This document shows positions 1 through 11,261 of a DNA stretch of 64,000 nt, one piece after another (position 1 is the stretch's first letter; the number at the start of each line of letters is the position of its first letter). The DNA comes from Pantoea phytobeneficialis (GTDB lineage Bacteria > Pseudomonadota > Gammaproteobacteria > Enterobacterales > Enterobacteriaceae), in contig NZ_CP024636.1 in NCBI RefSeq assembly GCF_009728735.1, positions 2,386,657 through 2,450,656 of the forward strand, written 5' to 3'. The notes under the pieces are model-generated. The model was not told the DNA's origin. It was given only the letters and a program-made list of their open reading frames with translations, and did not search any database. The position numbers and the translations under genes were made by a program.

Positions 1-757
<757 letters not shown>

Positions 758-788
758 GCTAACCAGCACAACAGACAGATCAGACAAG

Positions 789-812
789 GGGCGACTTAGG
801 TCGCCCTTTTTA
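789..812 (+). terminator. gapA intrinsic terminator
   Basis: Seven-base-pair GC-rich stem (GGGCGAC / GTCGCCC, 789-795 and 800-806) with a TTAG loop, followed directly by a T-run. It lies 31 bases after the gapA stop and before the yeaD ribosome binding site, so gapA and yeaD are probably mostly separate transcripts. Confidence 0.85.
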
Positions 813-840
813 TTTGGCTAGCTTAAGAGAAGGATTTTGT

Positions 841-1716
841 ATGCAAGAGTCGCTTTTTTCGCTACCCGTAGTTCAGCAGATCACCCCTTATCTGTCACAA
901 CGTCAGATTGGTGAACTGCCGGTCATTATTGTCAGCCATCCCCGCGTGCGCGCAGCCATTACCTTGCAAGGTGCGCATCTGCTCGCCTGGCAACCCAGTG
1001 GTCAACAGCCGGTCCTCTGGCTCAGTGAGAAGACGCCTTTTGCTGTCGGCAAGGCGATTCGTGGTGGCGTACCGATCTGCTGGCCGTGGTTTGGCCCGGC
1101 GGGTGAACCTGCGCACGGTTTCGCCCGTAATCAATCCTGGACGTTATCCGCGCATGACGAGAATGAAGAAGGCGTCATTCTGACCTTTGCGCTGGAGAGT
1201 AATGCACAAACGCTGAAACTGTGGCCGCACGATTTTACCCTGCTCGCCCGCTTCCGTATTGGTGCCCATTGCGAAATTGAGCTGGAAGCGCATGGCGACT
1301 TCGCCGCAACTGCCGCGCTGCACAGCTACTTCCAGGTGACCGATATTGCGGCAACTGAAGTCAGCGGTCTGGGTAACAGCTTCGTGGATAAAGTGAATGA
1401 CAGTGCGGTCGGCACATCCAATGGTAAGCAGACCTATCCGGGTCGTATCGATCGCGTCTTTACCGCGCCGGAAGATTGCAGCGTGATTCATGATAAAGCG
1501 GGCAATCGACAGATCGAAGTGTACCATCACTATCAAAGTGACGTTGTCACCTGGAATCCTGGTCCGGAGCTGTCGTGCAGCATGGGGGATATGGCTAACG
1601 ATGGTTACAAAACTATGGTGTGTGTCGAAACTGCACGCATTAACCAGCCACTGGTGAGCGCCGGTGAATCCCCTGCTCGCCTCGCCACAACTTTCCGGTT
1701 ACGCAATAAAGTCTGA
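841..1716 (+). CDS. yeaD: D-hexose-6-phosphate mutarotase (glucose-6-phosphate 1-epimerase)
   Basis: Aldose-1-epimerase family protein (291 aa; the E. coli homologue is 294) that interconverts alpha and beta anomers of hexose-6-phosphates in the cytosol. I recognise the family block IRGGVPICWPWFGP and the conserved VVTWNPGPELSCSMGDM region near the C terminus. I chose the ATG at 841 because AGAAGGA stands just upstream. An in-frame TTG at 814 would add nine residues without support. It follows gapA as in E. coli, placing it beside glycolysis. A 20-bp palindrome lies just after the stop, shared with the convergent yeaE. Confidence 0.93.
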   Translation: MQESLFSLPVVQQITPYLSQRQIGELPVIIVSHPRVRAAITLQGAHLLAWQPSGQQPVLWLSEKTPFAVGKAIRGGVPICWPWFGPAGEPAHGFARNQSWTLSAHDENEEGVILTFALESNAQTLKLWPHDFTLLARFRIGAHCEIELEAHGDFAATAALHSYFQVTDIAATEVSGLGNSFVDKVNDSAVGTSNGKQTYPGRIDRVFTAPEDCSVIHDKAGNRQIEVYHHYQSDVVTWNPGPELSCSMGDMANDGYKTMVCVETARINQPLVSAGESPARLATTFRLRNKV

Positions 1717-1719
1717 CAA

Positions 1720-1739
1720 AACGGCGCGCATGCGCCGTT
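1720..1739. terminator. Perfect palindrome between yeaD and yeaE
   Basis: A perfect 20-base palindrome (AACGGCGC arm, four-base loop, GCGCCGTT arm) sits between the two convergent genes and overlaps the yeaE stop codon. It has an A-tract on its left side, so the T-run favours termination of the leftward yeaE transcript; in the rightward direction the T-run is missing. Confidence 0.5.
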
Positions 1740-2589
1740 AGACCACATCCAGCGGCAGTTTAGCCTGCGGTGGTGGGAAGGCCTGATTCAGAATGGCCAG
1801 TTGTTCGCCACTTAACACCACATTAAGCGCTGCCGCATTTTCCTGGACATGCGCCACACTGCTGGCTTTCGGTATGGCGATCACCCCCTCTTTGCGAATC
1901 ACCCACGCCAGCAGCAATTGCGCTACGCTAATGCCCTGCTGTTGTGCAATCTGCTGCACGCGCGGGTCACTGAAGAGCGTCTGGCGCAGACGTCCAGCCT
2001 GGGCCAACGGGCAATACGCCATAATCGGCACATCACGTAACTGGCATTCCGGTAGTAAATCATACTCAATACCGCGAGACGCCAGATGGTAAAGCACCTG
2101 ATTGGTTAAACAGGCCTCTCCACCCGGCTCTCCCCACAGTTCCTGCATATCCTCGGTGTCAAAGTTGGAGACACCCCAGTGGCGAATCTTGCCCTGCTGT
2201 TGCAGTGTCTCCATGGCGCGAATGGTTTCCTCCAGCGGCACATTGCCCCGCCAGTGCAACAAATAAAGATCCAGATAATCAGTCTGTAAACGACGCAAGC
2301 TGCGTTCGCAGGCATCTATCGCATCGACTTCTCCCGCATTCCACGGATAGACCTTTGACACCAGCCAGGCTTGATCGCGACGTCCTTTTAGCGCCTCGCC
2401 GACAACCATTTCGGCACCGCCTTCCGCATACATTTCGGCGGTATCAATCAGTTTAAGCCCAAGGTCGAGGCCTGCCTGCAACGCGGCAACTTCCTGCTGA
2501 TGTGTCGCCGGACTCTCCCCCATGTACCAGGTACCCTGGCCAATGGCTGGGATGGGTGCTTCTCCCCTGAACTGAATCATCTTTGTCAT
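1738..2589 (-). CDS. yeaE: Aldo/keto reductase
   Basis: NADPH-dependent aldo/keto reductase (283 aa), cytosolic; E. coli YeaE acts on methylglyoxal and other small aldehydes. The TIM-barrel signatures are visible: LIDTAEMYAEGGAE with the catalytic Asp and Tyr, LVSKVYPWNA with the Lys, and YLLHWRG with the His, then IPKASS near the C-terminal cofactor site. The ATG at 2589 is preceded by GGAGG at good spacing; a longer open frame upstream lacks support. It is downstream of mipA on the same strand but separated by a terminator hairpin. Confidence 0.9.
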   Translation of the reverse strand: MTKMIQFRGEAPIPAIGQGTWYMGESPATHQQEVAALQAGLDLGLKLIDTAEMYAEGGAEMVVGEALKGRRDQAWLVSKVYPWNAGEVDAIDACERSLRRLQTDYLDLYLLHWRGNVPLEETIRAMETLQQQGKIRHWGVSNFDTEDMQELWGEPGGEACLTNQVLYHLASRGIEYDLLPECQLRDVPIMAYCPLAQAGRLRQTLFSDPRVQQIAQQQGISVAQLLLAWVIRKEGVIAIPKASSVAHVQENAAALNVVLSGEQLAILNQAFPPPQAKLPLDVV

Positions 2590-2631
2590 AAAACCTCCAA
2601 ATGAACCATAACGGTGCGCAGCCTTGGTGCG

Positions 2632-2659
2632 CAGCAATAAAAATGCCCCATTTTGGGGC
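2632..2659 (-). terminator. Terminator after mipA
   Basis: Read on the minus strand, GCCCC - AAAAT - GGGGC (2655-2659 and 2645-2649) is followed by ATTTTTATT. It separates mipA from yeaE. A tandem ten-base repeat, GGTGCGCAGC, lies immediately beyond it (2613-2636). Confidence 0.7.
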
Positions 2660-2674
2660 GTTTCATTGCAGCCA

Positions 2675-3424
2675 TCAGAAGCTGTAGCTGATACCTGTCC
2701 AAAGCGTCACTTGCCCGCTCTTATTCACCATTGGACTGTCTTTGATGTCACTACCAAATCGGGTATAACGTCCGGAAACCGTCGCGTTCCAGCTTTGGCT
2801 GATCTGGTAACTGGCGTTCATTTCCAGGTAGGGAGACCAACTGTCATCCGGTTGATAACGCGCGATACCGGTACGCGCACTTTCCTGTGATGAGACGCCA
2901 TAGTAGTAGCGGTTTTGATTGGCGCTGTTCCACAAGGCACCAATCCCCGGCGTCAGGCTAAACGCACCAAAATCGAAACGATACAACCAGGTCATATCCC
3001 ACATCACACCGTTGCTGTTGTTGAGTACATCCCCTAACAGCGCGGTGCGTAAGATGCCCCACTGTGAGATATGGCGATAGCTGGCACCCGCCATCAACGT
3101 CATGCGACGCTTGTCGAGTCGCTTCATATCGCTCAGATCATTGTCTTTCGGGTCATACTGCTGCGGCGAACCGAGCACCGTCAACGACAGTTGATCCTGC
3201 GGGTCCTTCCACAGGTAGTAACCCCCCTGTAGGCTATGGAACCAGAAGCTGTCGCCTTCATAATTAATCACCGGCACCGGTATATATCGGTCCTGTCCCC
3301 CGCGGTAGGGCGATTCGGCGTAAATAACAGAGGCCCCAAGAGATAAGGGATCGGCATACGTGCTGAAAGCCGCAAAATAGCAGGGTGCGAGCAGAGCAAG
3401 CGCTTTAAGTTTGAAATGGTTCAC
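2675..3424 (-). CDS. mipA: MipA/OmpV family outer-membrane scaffold protein
   Basis: Predicted outer-membrane beta-barrel protein (249 aa; E. coli MipA 248) that in E. coli tethers the lytic transglycosylase MltA to PBP1B. An N-terminal signal peptide with a hydrophobic core and an Ala-rich end (…FAAFSTYADP) is followed by the family block PVPVINYEGDSFWF and strongly alternating aromatic strands ending in GISYSF, a typical barrel terminus. The start is a GTG at 3424; no ATG fits the expected length and the Shine-Dalgarno is weak. It is divergent from prkA, as in E. coli. Confidence 0.9.
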   Translation of the reverse strand: MNHFKLKALALLAPCYFAAFSTYADPLSLGASVIYAESPYRGGQDRYIPVPVINYEGDSFWFHSLQGGYYLWKDPQDQLSLTVLGSPQQYDPKDNDLSDMKRLDKRRMTLMAGASYRHISQWGILRTALLGDVLNNSNGVMWDMTWLYRFDFGAFSLTPGIGALWNSANQNRYYYGVSSQESARTGIARYQPDDSWSPYLEMNASYQISQSWNATVSGRYTRFGSDIKDSPMVNKSGQVTLWTGISYSF

Positions 3425-3833
3425 AATTTATTCAGTCCATAAATATAACAATCACACGCAGAGTCTAACCAATTTCTCCACAGGGTTTAACTTTTAATGG
3501 GGGTTGTTGTTAGCCGCAGCAGAATTGTCTGAAACCATCAATACCGCTGTGATTTGAGAGATCGGTTCCCTGTCCCTTATGAGACTTTGTTATTGATATA
3601 TCGCTAAATAAGGAGAAGAAACGGAGGAAATTTCTTAAATGCCTTCTACAGTTAAAAGTAAGACGAGACTTTTTGTACGAGCAGAGTAACCATAAGAATT
3701 GTGTATCCCGATAAAAAATCGTCAGGTTGGCATAAGGGTTGCTGTACTCAATAGAGAATATCTTCCGGGAGCTGCAAGAGCATCTTAATTACGCTCCTTT
3801 ACCTGTGCTAAAAACGAAAGGACGGGCATCGCT
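3425..3833. other. Intergenic region mipA-prkA
   Basis: 409 bases between divergent genes. The right half carries the sigma-54 promoter for prkA. A short frame starting at 3639 (16 codons, with GGAGG about 12 bases upstream) is seen but is too short to call. I found no convincing NtrC or IHF site by eye. Confidence 0.6.
3727..3743 (+). promoter_or_regulatory. Sigma-54 (RpoN) promoter of prkA-yeaH
   Basis: TTGGCATAAGGGTTGCT matches the RpoN consensus: GG at 3729-3730 and GC at 3741-3742 with exactly ten bases between, inside TTGGCA…TTGC. The predicted start is near 3754, giving an 80-base leader before the prkA ATG. E. coli yeaGH is known to respond to nitrogen starvation, so this placement is functionally sensible. 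Confidence 0.8.
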
Positions 3834-5768
3834 ATGAATATATTCGATCACTATCGTCAGCGTTATGAAGCTGCCAAGGACGAAGAGTTCACACTGCAGG
3901 AATTCCTCGCAATTTGTAAGCAGGATCGCAGTGCATACGCCAACGCTGCAGAGCGACTGTTGATGGCCATTGGTGAGCCGGTGATGGTTGATACTGCTCA
4001 GGAGCCACGCCTTTCCAGAATATTCTCGAATCGCGTCATTGGACGCTACCCTGCGTTTGAAGAGTTCTATGGCATGGAAGAAGCGATTGAACAAATCGTC
4101 TCTTACCTGAAACATGCTGCGCAAGGGCTGGAGGAGAAGAAACAGATTCTTTACCTGCTGGGTCCGGTTGGTGGCGGTAAATCATCCCTGGCTGAACGCC
4201 TTAAATCCCTGATGCAGCGCGTACCGATTTACGTGTTAAGCGCTGACGGTGAGCGTAGCCCGGTCAATGACCATCCGTTGTGCCTGTTTAACCCACAGGA
4301 AGACGCGAACATTCTCGAAAAAGAGTATGGTGTTCCACGTCGTTACCTCGGCACCATTATGTCGCCGTGGGCAGCTAAACGCCTGCACGATTTTGGCGGC
4401 GATATTACCCGTTTCAAAGTTGTGAAAGTCTGGCCGTCAATCCTCGAACAGTTGGCGATTGCCAAAACTGAACCGGGTGACGAAAACAACCAGGATATTT
4501 CTGCGTTGGTGGGTAAAGTGGATATCCGCAAACTGGAAAACCACGCACAGAACGATCCCGATGCCTACGGTTACTCCGGTGCCCTGTGCCGCGCCAACCA
4601 GGGCATCATGGAATTCGTTGAGATGTTCAAAGCACCGATTAAAGTGCTGCATCCCCTGTTGACCGCCACTCAGGAAGGTAACTACAACGGTACGGAAGGT
4701 ATTTCGGCGCTGCCGTTTAACGGCATCATTCTGGCGCACTCTAACGAATCTGAGTGGGTCACCTTCCGTAACAACAAAAACAACGAGGCGTTCCTTGACC
4801 GTGTTTACATCGTCAAAGTGCCTTACTGCCTGCGAGTTTCCGAAGAGATCAAAATCTACGAGAAACTGCTTAATCACAGTGAACTGTCAACCGCGCCATG
4901 CGCACCAGGCACACTGGAAACCCTGGCGCGTTTCTCTATCCTGTCGCGTTTGAAAGAGCCGGAAAATTCCAGCATCTACTCAAAAATGCGCGTCTATGAT
5001 GGTGAAACGCTGAAAGATACTGATCCAAAAGCCAAGTCATGGCAGGAGTATCACGATTACGCTGGCGTGGATGAGGGAATGAACGGTCTTTCTACCCGTT
5101 TCGCCTTCAAAATTCTGTCACGCGTATTCAACTTCGACCATGCGGAAGTGGCCGCCAACCCGGTGCACCTGTTCTATGTGCTGGAACAGCAGATTGAACG
5201 TGAGCAGTTCCCACAGGAGCAGGCAGAGAAATATCTGGAGCACCTGAAAGGTTACCTGATTCCGAAGTATGCGGAGTTTATCGGCAAAGAGATTCAGACC
5301 GCCTATCTGGAGTCCTACTCCGAATACGGCCAGAACATTTTTGACCGCTATGTCACCTACGCCGACTTCTGGATTCAGGATCAGGAGTACCGTGATCCCG
5401 ATACCGGACAACTGTTTGACCGTGAATCACTGAATGCCGAGCTGGAAAAAATCGAGAAACCTGCCGGGATCAGTAACCCGAAAGATTTCCGCAACGAGAT
5501 TGTCAACTTTGTGCTGCGCGCCCGTGCGCAGAACAGCGGACGCAATCCGAACTGGACCAGCTACGAAAAACTGCGCACGGTCATCGAGAAGAAAATGTTC
5601 TCGAATACCGAAGAGTTGCTGCCGGTGATTTCGTTCAATACCAAAACCTCAACGGACGAACAGAAAAAACACGATGATTTTGTCGACCGCATGATGGAGA
5701 AAGGCTATACCCGCAAACAGGTTCGCCTGCTGTGCGAATGGTATCTCCGGGTGCGTAAATCGTCATAA
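3834..5768 (+). CDS. yeaG: PrkA family serine protein kinase (YeaG)
   Basis: Cytosolic AAA+-type serine kinase (644 aa, the usual length). The N-terminal PrkA AAA domain carries a Walker A loop LLGPVGGGKSS around residues 108-117. The C-terminal kinase part follows from about residue 400. In E. coli YeaG acts in the response to sustained nitrogen starvation, together with YeaH. The ATG at 3834 has GAAAGGA upstream. A sigma-54 promoter stands about 100 bases before the start and yeaH follows after 91 bases, so the two are very likely one operon. Confidence 0.95.
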   Translation: MNIFDHYRQRYEAAKDEEFTLQEFLAICKQDRSAYANAAERLLMAIGEPVMVDTAQEPRLSRIFSNRVIGRYPAFEEFYGMEEAIEQIVSYLKHAAQGLEEKKQILYLLGPVGGGKSSLAERLKSLMQRVPIYVLSADGERSPVNDHPLCLFNPQEDANILEKEYGVPRRYLGTIMSPWAAKRLHDFGGDITRFKVVKVWPSILEQLAIAKTEPGDENNQDISALVGKVDIRKLENHAQNDPDAYGYSGALCRANQGIMEFVEMFKAPIKVLHPLLTATQEGNYNGTEGISALPFNGIILAHSNESEWVTFRNNKNNEAFLDRVYIVKVPYCLRVSEEIKIYEKLLNHSELSTAPCAPGTLETLARFSILSRLKEPENSSIYSKMRVYDGETLKDTDPKAKSWQEYHDYAGVDEGMNGLSTRFAFKILSRVFNFDHAEVAANPVHLFYVLEQQIEREQFPQEQAEKYLEHLKGYLIPKYAEFIGKEIQTAYLESYSEYGQNIFDRYVTYADFWIQDQEYRDPDTGQLFDRESLNAELEKIEKPAGISNPKDFRNEIVNFVLRARAQNSGRNPNWTSYEKLRTVIEKKMFSNTEELLPVISFNTKTSTDEQKKHDDFVDRMMEKGYTRKQVRLLCEWYLRVRKSS

Positions 5769-5772
5769 TTAG

Positions 5773-7137
<1,365 letters not shown>

Positions 7138-7144
7138 TAAAAGC

Positions 7145-7168
7145 AGCCGGTCACTGACCGGCTTTTTA
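7145..7168 (+). terminator. prkA-yeaH operon terminator
   Basis: AGCCGGTC / GACCGGCT stem (7145-7152, 7156-7163) with a three-base loop, followed by TTTTTA. A strong intrinsic terminator. Confidence 0.9.
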
Positions 7169-7367
7169 CTCTCTGCTTTCCGCTAAAACCCTCTGCACCA
7201 TACAGATTTTGTTGGCAAATTTAACTACAGATGCCTCAACACCTGCCGATATAAAAAAATATGTTATTTTCCGCTGACAAGCTATTGATAAGGCATTATC
7301 TTTTGTCTTTGTTCGCGTGAAGCTTACACACTACACCTGGATCACCACCCGCCGCAGGAGAACGCCG

Positions 7368-9095
7368 TTGAATGCCAGCATGGTTTACAGTTTATTCATT
7401 ATTGGTTCAGTGCTGGTTGCAGCAAGCATTCTGCTAAGCTCCTTTTCCTCGCGCCTGGGCATACCAATTTTGGTGATCTTCCTCGCGCTCGGGATGCTAA
7501 CCGGGGTCGATGGTATCGGCGGTATCGCTTTTGATAACTATCCGGTGGCCTACCTGGTATCCAACCTGGCGCTGGCGATTATCCTGCTTGACGGCGGTAT
7601 GCGCACCAAGGCCAGCTCATTCAAAGTGGCGCTTGGCCCGGCGTTGTCGCTGGCAACGGTTGGGGTGATGATCACCGCCGGTCTGACCGGTCTGGCCGCT
7701 GCCTGGCTGTTCCACCTCGATTTGATGCAGGGCTTTCTGATTGGCGCCATTATCGGCTCCACCGATGCTGCTGCGGTATTCTCTCTGCTCGGCGATAAAG
7801 GGTTAAACGAACGTGTCAGCGCAACGTTGGAAATCGAATCCGGCAGCAATGACCCGATGGCGGTGTTTCTGACCATCACCCTGATCGACATGATTCAACA
7901 GGGACAAACGGGGCTGAGTTGGATGTTTATCGTGCATCTGGTGCAGCAATTTGGTCTGGGCATCGTGCTGGGGCTGGGCGGTGGTTGGGCGTTGCAGCAA
8001 CTGATTAACCGCATCAATCTGGCGCAGGGACTTTATCCCCTGCTGGCATTGAGTGGCGGTATCATCGTGTTTGCCCTGACCACGGTGATGGAAGGTAGCG
8101 GCATTTTGGCGGTGTATCTATGTGGTTTCCTGTTGGGTAACAGCCCAATTCGCAACCGTCATGGCATTCTGCAAACCTTCGATGGTATGGCATGGTTGAG
8201 CCAGATTGGCATGTTCATTGTGCTGGGTCTGCTGGTGACGCCATCCGATTTGTGGCATATCGCCATTCCGGCGATGCTGCTGTCGCTGTGGCTGATTCTG
8301 GTGGCGCGTCCGTTGTCGATTCTGGTCGGCCTGTTGCCATTTAAGGGCTTTACCGGACGTGAACGCATTTTTATTAGTTGGGTTGGATTACGCGGTGCGG
8401 TGCCGATCATCCTGGCGGTGTTCCCGATGATGGCCGGGCTGGAGAACTCATCGCTGTACTTTAATATCGCCTTCTTCGTGGTGCTGGTATCGCTGATGTT
8501 GCAGGGGACGTCACTGGGTTTCGCCGCGCGAAAAGCCAAAGTGGTGGTTCCACCGACGGCCTCACCAATCAGCCGGGTTGGACTGGATATTCATCCTGAG
8601 AACCCGTGGGAGCAGTTCGTGTATCAGCTGAGCGCCGATAAATGGTGTATTGGTGCCGCCCTGCGAGACTTACAAATGCCGCGCGAAACCCGCATCGCGG
8701 CGTTATTCCGTGACAACGTTTTGATGCACCCCAACGGCAGCACGCGCCTGAAGGAAGGTGACGTGTTATGCGTGATTGGTCGCGAGCGCGATCTCCCTGC
8801 CCTCGGCAAGATGTTCAGCCAGTCACCGCCGGTGGCGCTCGACCAACGTTTCTTTGGTGACTTTATCCTGGATGCTGACGCCCGGTTGCGCGATGTGGCG
8901 CAAATTTACGGGTTGGATCTCGATGAAGAAACCAACGATCAACAATCCCTGGGGCAGTTGGTGATGTCGTTGCTGGGCAGCACGCCGGTGGTCGGTGACC
9001 AGGTTGAATGGAACCAGCTTACCTGGACGGTGGCGGAGAAAGAGGACAACCATATCCTGAAAATTGGTGTGCGACCGACAGAAGAGAAGGAATAA
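7368..9095 (+). CDS. cvrA: K+/H+ antiporter, CPA1 family (NhaP2/CvrA)
   Basis: Inner-membrane potassium/proton antiporter (575 aa) with about 12 membrane segments in the first 390 residues, including [23 protein letters not shown] and the [12 protein letters not shown] motif, then a cytosolic RCK/TrkA-C-type domain and a CorC_HlyC-like C terminus. I place the start at the TTG 7368: CAGGAG stands seven bases upstream and the resulting N terminus, [14 protein letters not shown], aligns with the E. coli start. A GTG at 7317 would add a basic, non-homologous extension. In E. coli the gene adjoins dadX; here three genes and 3.5 kb have come between. Confidence 0.92.
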   Translation: MNASMVYSLFIIGSVLVAASILLSSFSSRLGIPILVIFLALGMLTGVDGIGGIAFDNYPVAYLVSNLALAIILLDGGMRTKASSFKVALGPALSLATVGVMITAGLTGLAAAWLFHLDLMQGFLIGAIIGSTDAAAVFSLLGDKGLNERVSATLEIESGSNDPMAVFLTITLIDMIQQGQTGLSWMFIVHLVQQFGLGIVLGLGGGWALQQLINRINLAQGLYPLLALSGGIIVFALTTVMEGSGILAVYLCGFLLGNSPIRNRHGILQTFDGMAWLSQIGMFIVLGLLVTPSDLWHIAIPAMLLSLWLILVARPLSILVGLLPFKGFTGRERIFISWVGLRGAVPIILAVFPMMAGLENSSLYFNIAFFVVLVSLMLQGTSLGFAARKAKVVVPPTASPISRVGLDIHPENPWEQFVYQLSADKWCIGAALRDLQMPRETRIAALFRDNVLMHPNGSTRLKEGDVLCVIGRERDLPALGKMFSQSPPVALDQRFFGDFILDADARLRDVAQIYGLDLDEETNDQQSLGQLVMSLLGSTPVVGDQVEWNQLTWTVAEKEDNHILKIGVRPTEEKE

Positions 9096-9172
9096 TCCGA
9101 GCGCATTCGATTAGTAAAGCCCGCTGGACCGACTATGATCACTATTCCACCCTGCTGAAACGGGAGAATACG

Positions 9173-9406
9173 ATGGGACATGTGGTTAAGATTGGTCGTT
9201 ACGAGATCATCGATGCGGAATTGAACGCGGGAAAGCTCGAAACCGTCAGCATTCCCTGCCTGACCAATCCCGGCCTGAGTTATCAGCTCGACGGCTGGGA
9301 TCATGAAACCAGTGTACCGGCGTGGATTGACGGCCAACCCGTCGATTTGGAGATCGGACACTATGACAAACAGCAAGACCGTTGGGTATTAAAGAAACCC
9401 GCCTGA
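9173..9406 (+). CDS. yebV: YebV-like small protein (DUF1480 family)
   Basis: 77-residue soluble protein of unknown function. The pattern KIGRYEI-D-EL…IPC…QLD-WD-ETSVPA…YD-Q-D-W agrees with E. coli YebV as I remember it, although overall identity is moderate. GGGAG precedes the ATG. In E. coli yebV follows rsmF(yebU); here it follows cvrA, about 47 kb from rsmF, so it has moved or the assignment is to a paralogue. An imperfect hairpin follows the stop. Confidence 0.72.
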   Translation: MGHVVKIGRYEIIDAELNAGKLETVSIPCLTNPGLSYQLDGWDHETSVPAWIDGQPVDLEIGHYDKQQDRWVLKKPA

Positions 9407-9784
9407 GTTAATTTATTACCGCCATGCAGCTCATATGGCGGTTATTCCTAAAAGCAGTCTTAAAATCAAGCGCTATATCTGATGTTTTTTTGATTTTATC
9501 CATTCTATTCAATACGTTAAATGGGCGCTTCCACAGGCAATTCTTTTCTTTTCAGACTATGTCCATATTAACGCCATCAAATATCTCCTGCATACTCATA
9601 AACGTTGCTGCATTATTTTGTGACGAAAATCACGCCACAAACGGTCCTTATCGTGCAGCGCTTATGGCAATGCTGATTTATATCTCGCTGAAATAAAAAG
9701 CCTTCTTCTTTCGGCGGTCCACACCTGAGCGCGTACTTGATTCTGGTCAGGCCATCTTTTACTTAAGAAAAGAGAGCAGGTTTT
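9407..9784. other. Intergenic region upstream of the WbaP-type gene
   Basis: 378 bases, more AT-rich than the flanks. It starts with a hairpin, CCGCCAT/ATGGCGG (9419-9425, 9435-9441), that probably ends the cvrA-yebV transcript weakly. A 90-codon frame (9424-9696) begins inside that hairpin and lacks a ribosome binding site. I see no JUMPStart/ops element and only a half-match to an RcsAB box (TTATTCCTA near 9443). Confidence 0.5.
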
Positions 9785-11251
9785 ATGGCAAGTACATTGG
9801 TAATAAATAATGCAGCCCGCTCATGGAGCGGCTTGCGAAAAAACATTATTGCGAAAATAGCCCTAAGCATTTCTGATTTAATTGCACTGAATCTGGCACT
9901 TTTTTTATCCGCCGCCACCATCCAGGGGATTTGGGGAGAACTGGACACCTTTATTCCTCCGCATCAAATTGAATATCGCTTCGTTGCGCAGTTAGGCCTT
10001 TCACTACTTTGCACTTTATGGTTTTGGGTGCGCCTCCGTCATTACACCTACCGCAAGCCTTTCTGGTTTGAACTGAAAGAGATCGTCAAAACCCTTTTCG
10101 TTTTCTCCCTACTCGACCTGGCACTGATTGCCTTCTCGAAATGGGACTTCTCGCGCATGGTGTGGGTGTTTAGCTGGAGCTATGCCCTGCTGCTGCTGCC
10201 GCTGATGCGTGCCGGAGTGAAGCGAGCCATTAATCGCGCCGGTCAATGGCAAAAAGAAACCATTATTATCGGTTCCGGTAAAAATGCGCTGGAAGCCTAT
10301 GCAGCCCTGCAAAGTGAAGAGATTCTTGGCTATAACGTGCAGGCGTTTATTGCCCTTGATAGCGACAAGCACCCGGAGCATGTCAATGGCGTGCCAGTGA
10401 TTACCTGGGAAGATATTAACTGGCAAACCATTGATCGTGATAACACCCAATTTATTGTCGCCACTGAGTTCGAACAGCAGGTGGTGCGGGATAAATGGTT
10501 GAAGTTCCTTTCCAAAATGCAATGCCGTTCGGTTTCCGTTATCCCGACACTGCGCGGTGTGCCGCTGTACGGCACGGATATGTCGTTTATCTTCAGTCAT
10601 GAAGTGATGATCCTGCGCGTCAGCAACAACCTGGCAAAACGCTCTTCGCGCTTCCTTAAGCGTAGCTTCGACATTATCGTCGCTTCATTGCTGTTGCTGT
10701 TCCTCGCCCCGGTATTTGCGCTGCTGTGCTGGATGGTGAAACGTGACGGCGGCAACGCCATCTATGGTCATGAGCGCGTCGGTTTCGAAGGCAAGAAGTT
10801 TCACTGTCTGAAATTCCGTTCGATGGTGACCAATTCACAGGAAGTGCTGCAAAACCTGCTGGCGACCAGTGAGGAAGCGCGAGCCGAATGGGACCGCGAC
10901 TTTAAGCTGAAAAACGATCCGCGCATCACCAAAATCGGGGGCTTCCTGCGTAAAACCAGCCTCGATGAATTACCTCAGCTATGGAACGTGATTCGCGGTG
11001 AAATGAGTCTGGTGGGACCACGACCGGTGATTGAGGCCGAACTGGAGCGTTATGCCGGAGATGTGGACTACTACCTGATGGCGAAACCAGGCATGACCGG
11101 GTTATGGCAGGTGAGCGGCCGTAACGATATCGACTACGATACCCGCGTCTATTTTGACTCCTGGTACGTGAAAAACTGGGCGTTATGGACAGACATCGCC
11201 ATCCTGTTCAAGACCGCTGGTGTGGTTCTGCGCCGCGACGGTGCCTACTGA
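9785..11251 (+). CDS. Undecaprenyl-phosphate galactose/glucose phosphotransferase (WbaP/AmsG type)
   Basis: Polyisoprenyl-phosphate hexose-1-phosphate transferase (488 aa), which puts the first sugar on undecaprenyl phosphate to start exopolysaccharide or O-antigen units at the inner membrane. Four N-terminal membrane segments, a central soluble region, a further membrane segment (SFDIIVASLLLLFLAPVFAL) and the C-terminal catalytic domain are visible, with GNAIYGHERVGFEGKKF, SLDELPQLWNV, SLVGPRPV and KPGMTGLWQVSGR. It stands alone, ended by its own terminator, rather than heading a capsule cluster. Erwinia and Pantoea use such enzymes for amylovoran or stewartan; which polymer this copy serves cannot be read from the window. 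Confidence 0.9.
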   Translation: MASTLVINNAARSWSGLRKNIIAKIALSISDLIALNLALFLSAATIQGIWGELDTFIPPHQIEYRFVAQLGLSLLCTLWFWVRLRHYTYRKPFWFELKEIVKTLFVFSLLDLALIAFSKWDFSRMVWVFSWSYALLLLPLMRAGVKRAINRAGQWQKETIIIGSGKNALEAYAALQSEEILGYNVQAFIALDSDKHPEHVNGVPVITWEDINWQTIDRDNTQFIVATEFEQQVVRDKWLKFLSKMQCRSVSVIPTLRGVPLYGTDMSFIFSHEVMILRVSNNLAKRSSRFLKRSFDIIVASLLLLFLAPVFALLCWMVKRDGGNAIYGHERVGFEGKKFHCLKFRSMVTNSQEVLQNLLATSEEARAEWDRDFKLKNDPRITKIGGFLRKTSLDELPQLWNVIRGEMSLVGPRPVIEAELERYAGDVDYYLMAKPGMTGLWQVSGRNDIDYDTRVYFDSWYVKNWALWTDIAILFKTAGVVLRRDGAY

Positions 11252-11261
11252 TACCCTCGAC

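Noticed and set aside
3639..3689. 16-codon frame after GGAGG in the prkA upstream region
   Set aside because: The spacing of about 12 bases is too long, it lies upstream of the sigma-54 start, and no leader peptide is known here.
9424..9696. 90-codon open frame upstream of the WbaP-type gene
   Set aside because: It begins inside a hairpin, has no ribosome binding site, and its composition (mixed hydrophobic and Asn/Ile-rich) looks like translated AT-rich intergenic DNA.
9407..9784. JUMPStart/ops element and RcsAB box before the WbaP-type gene
   Set aside because: Only GGCGGT and a TTATTCCTA half-match are present; neither reaches a believable consensus.
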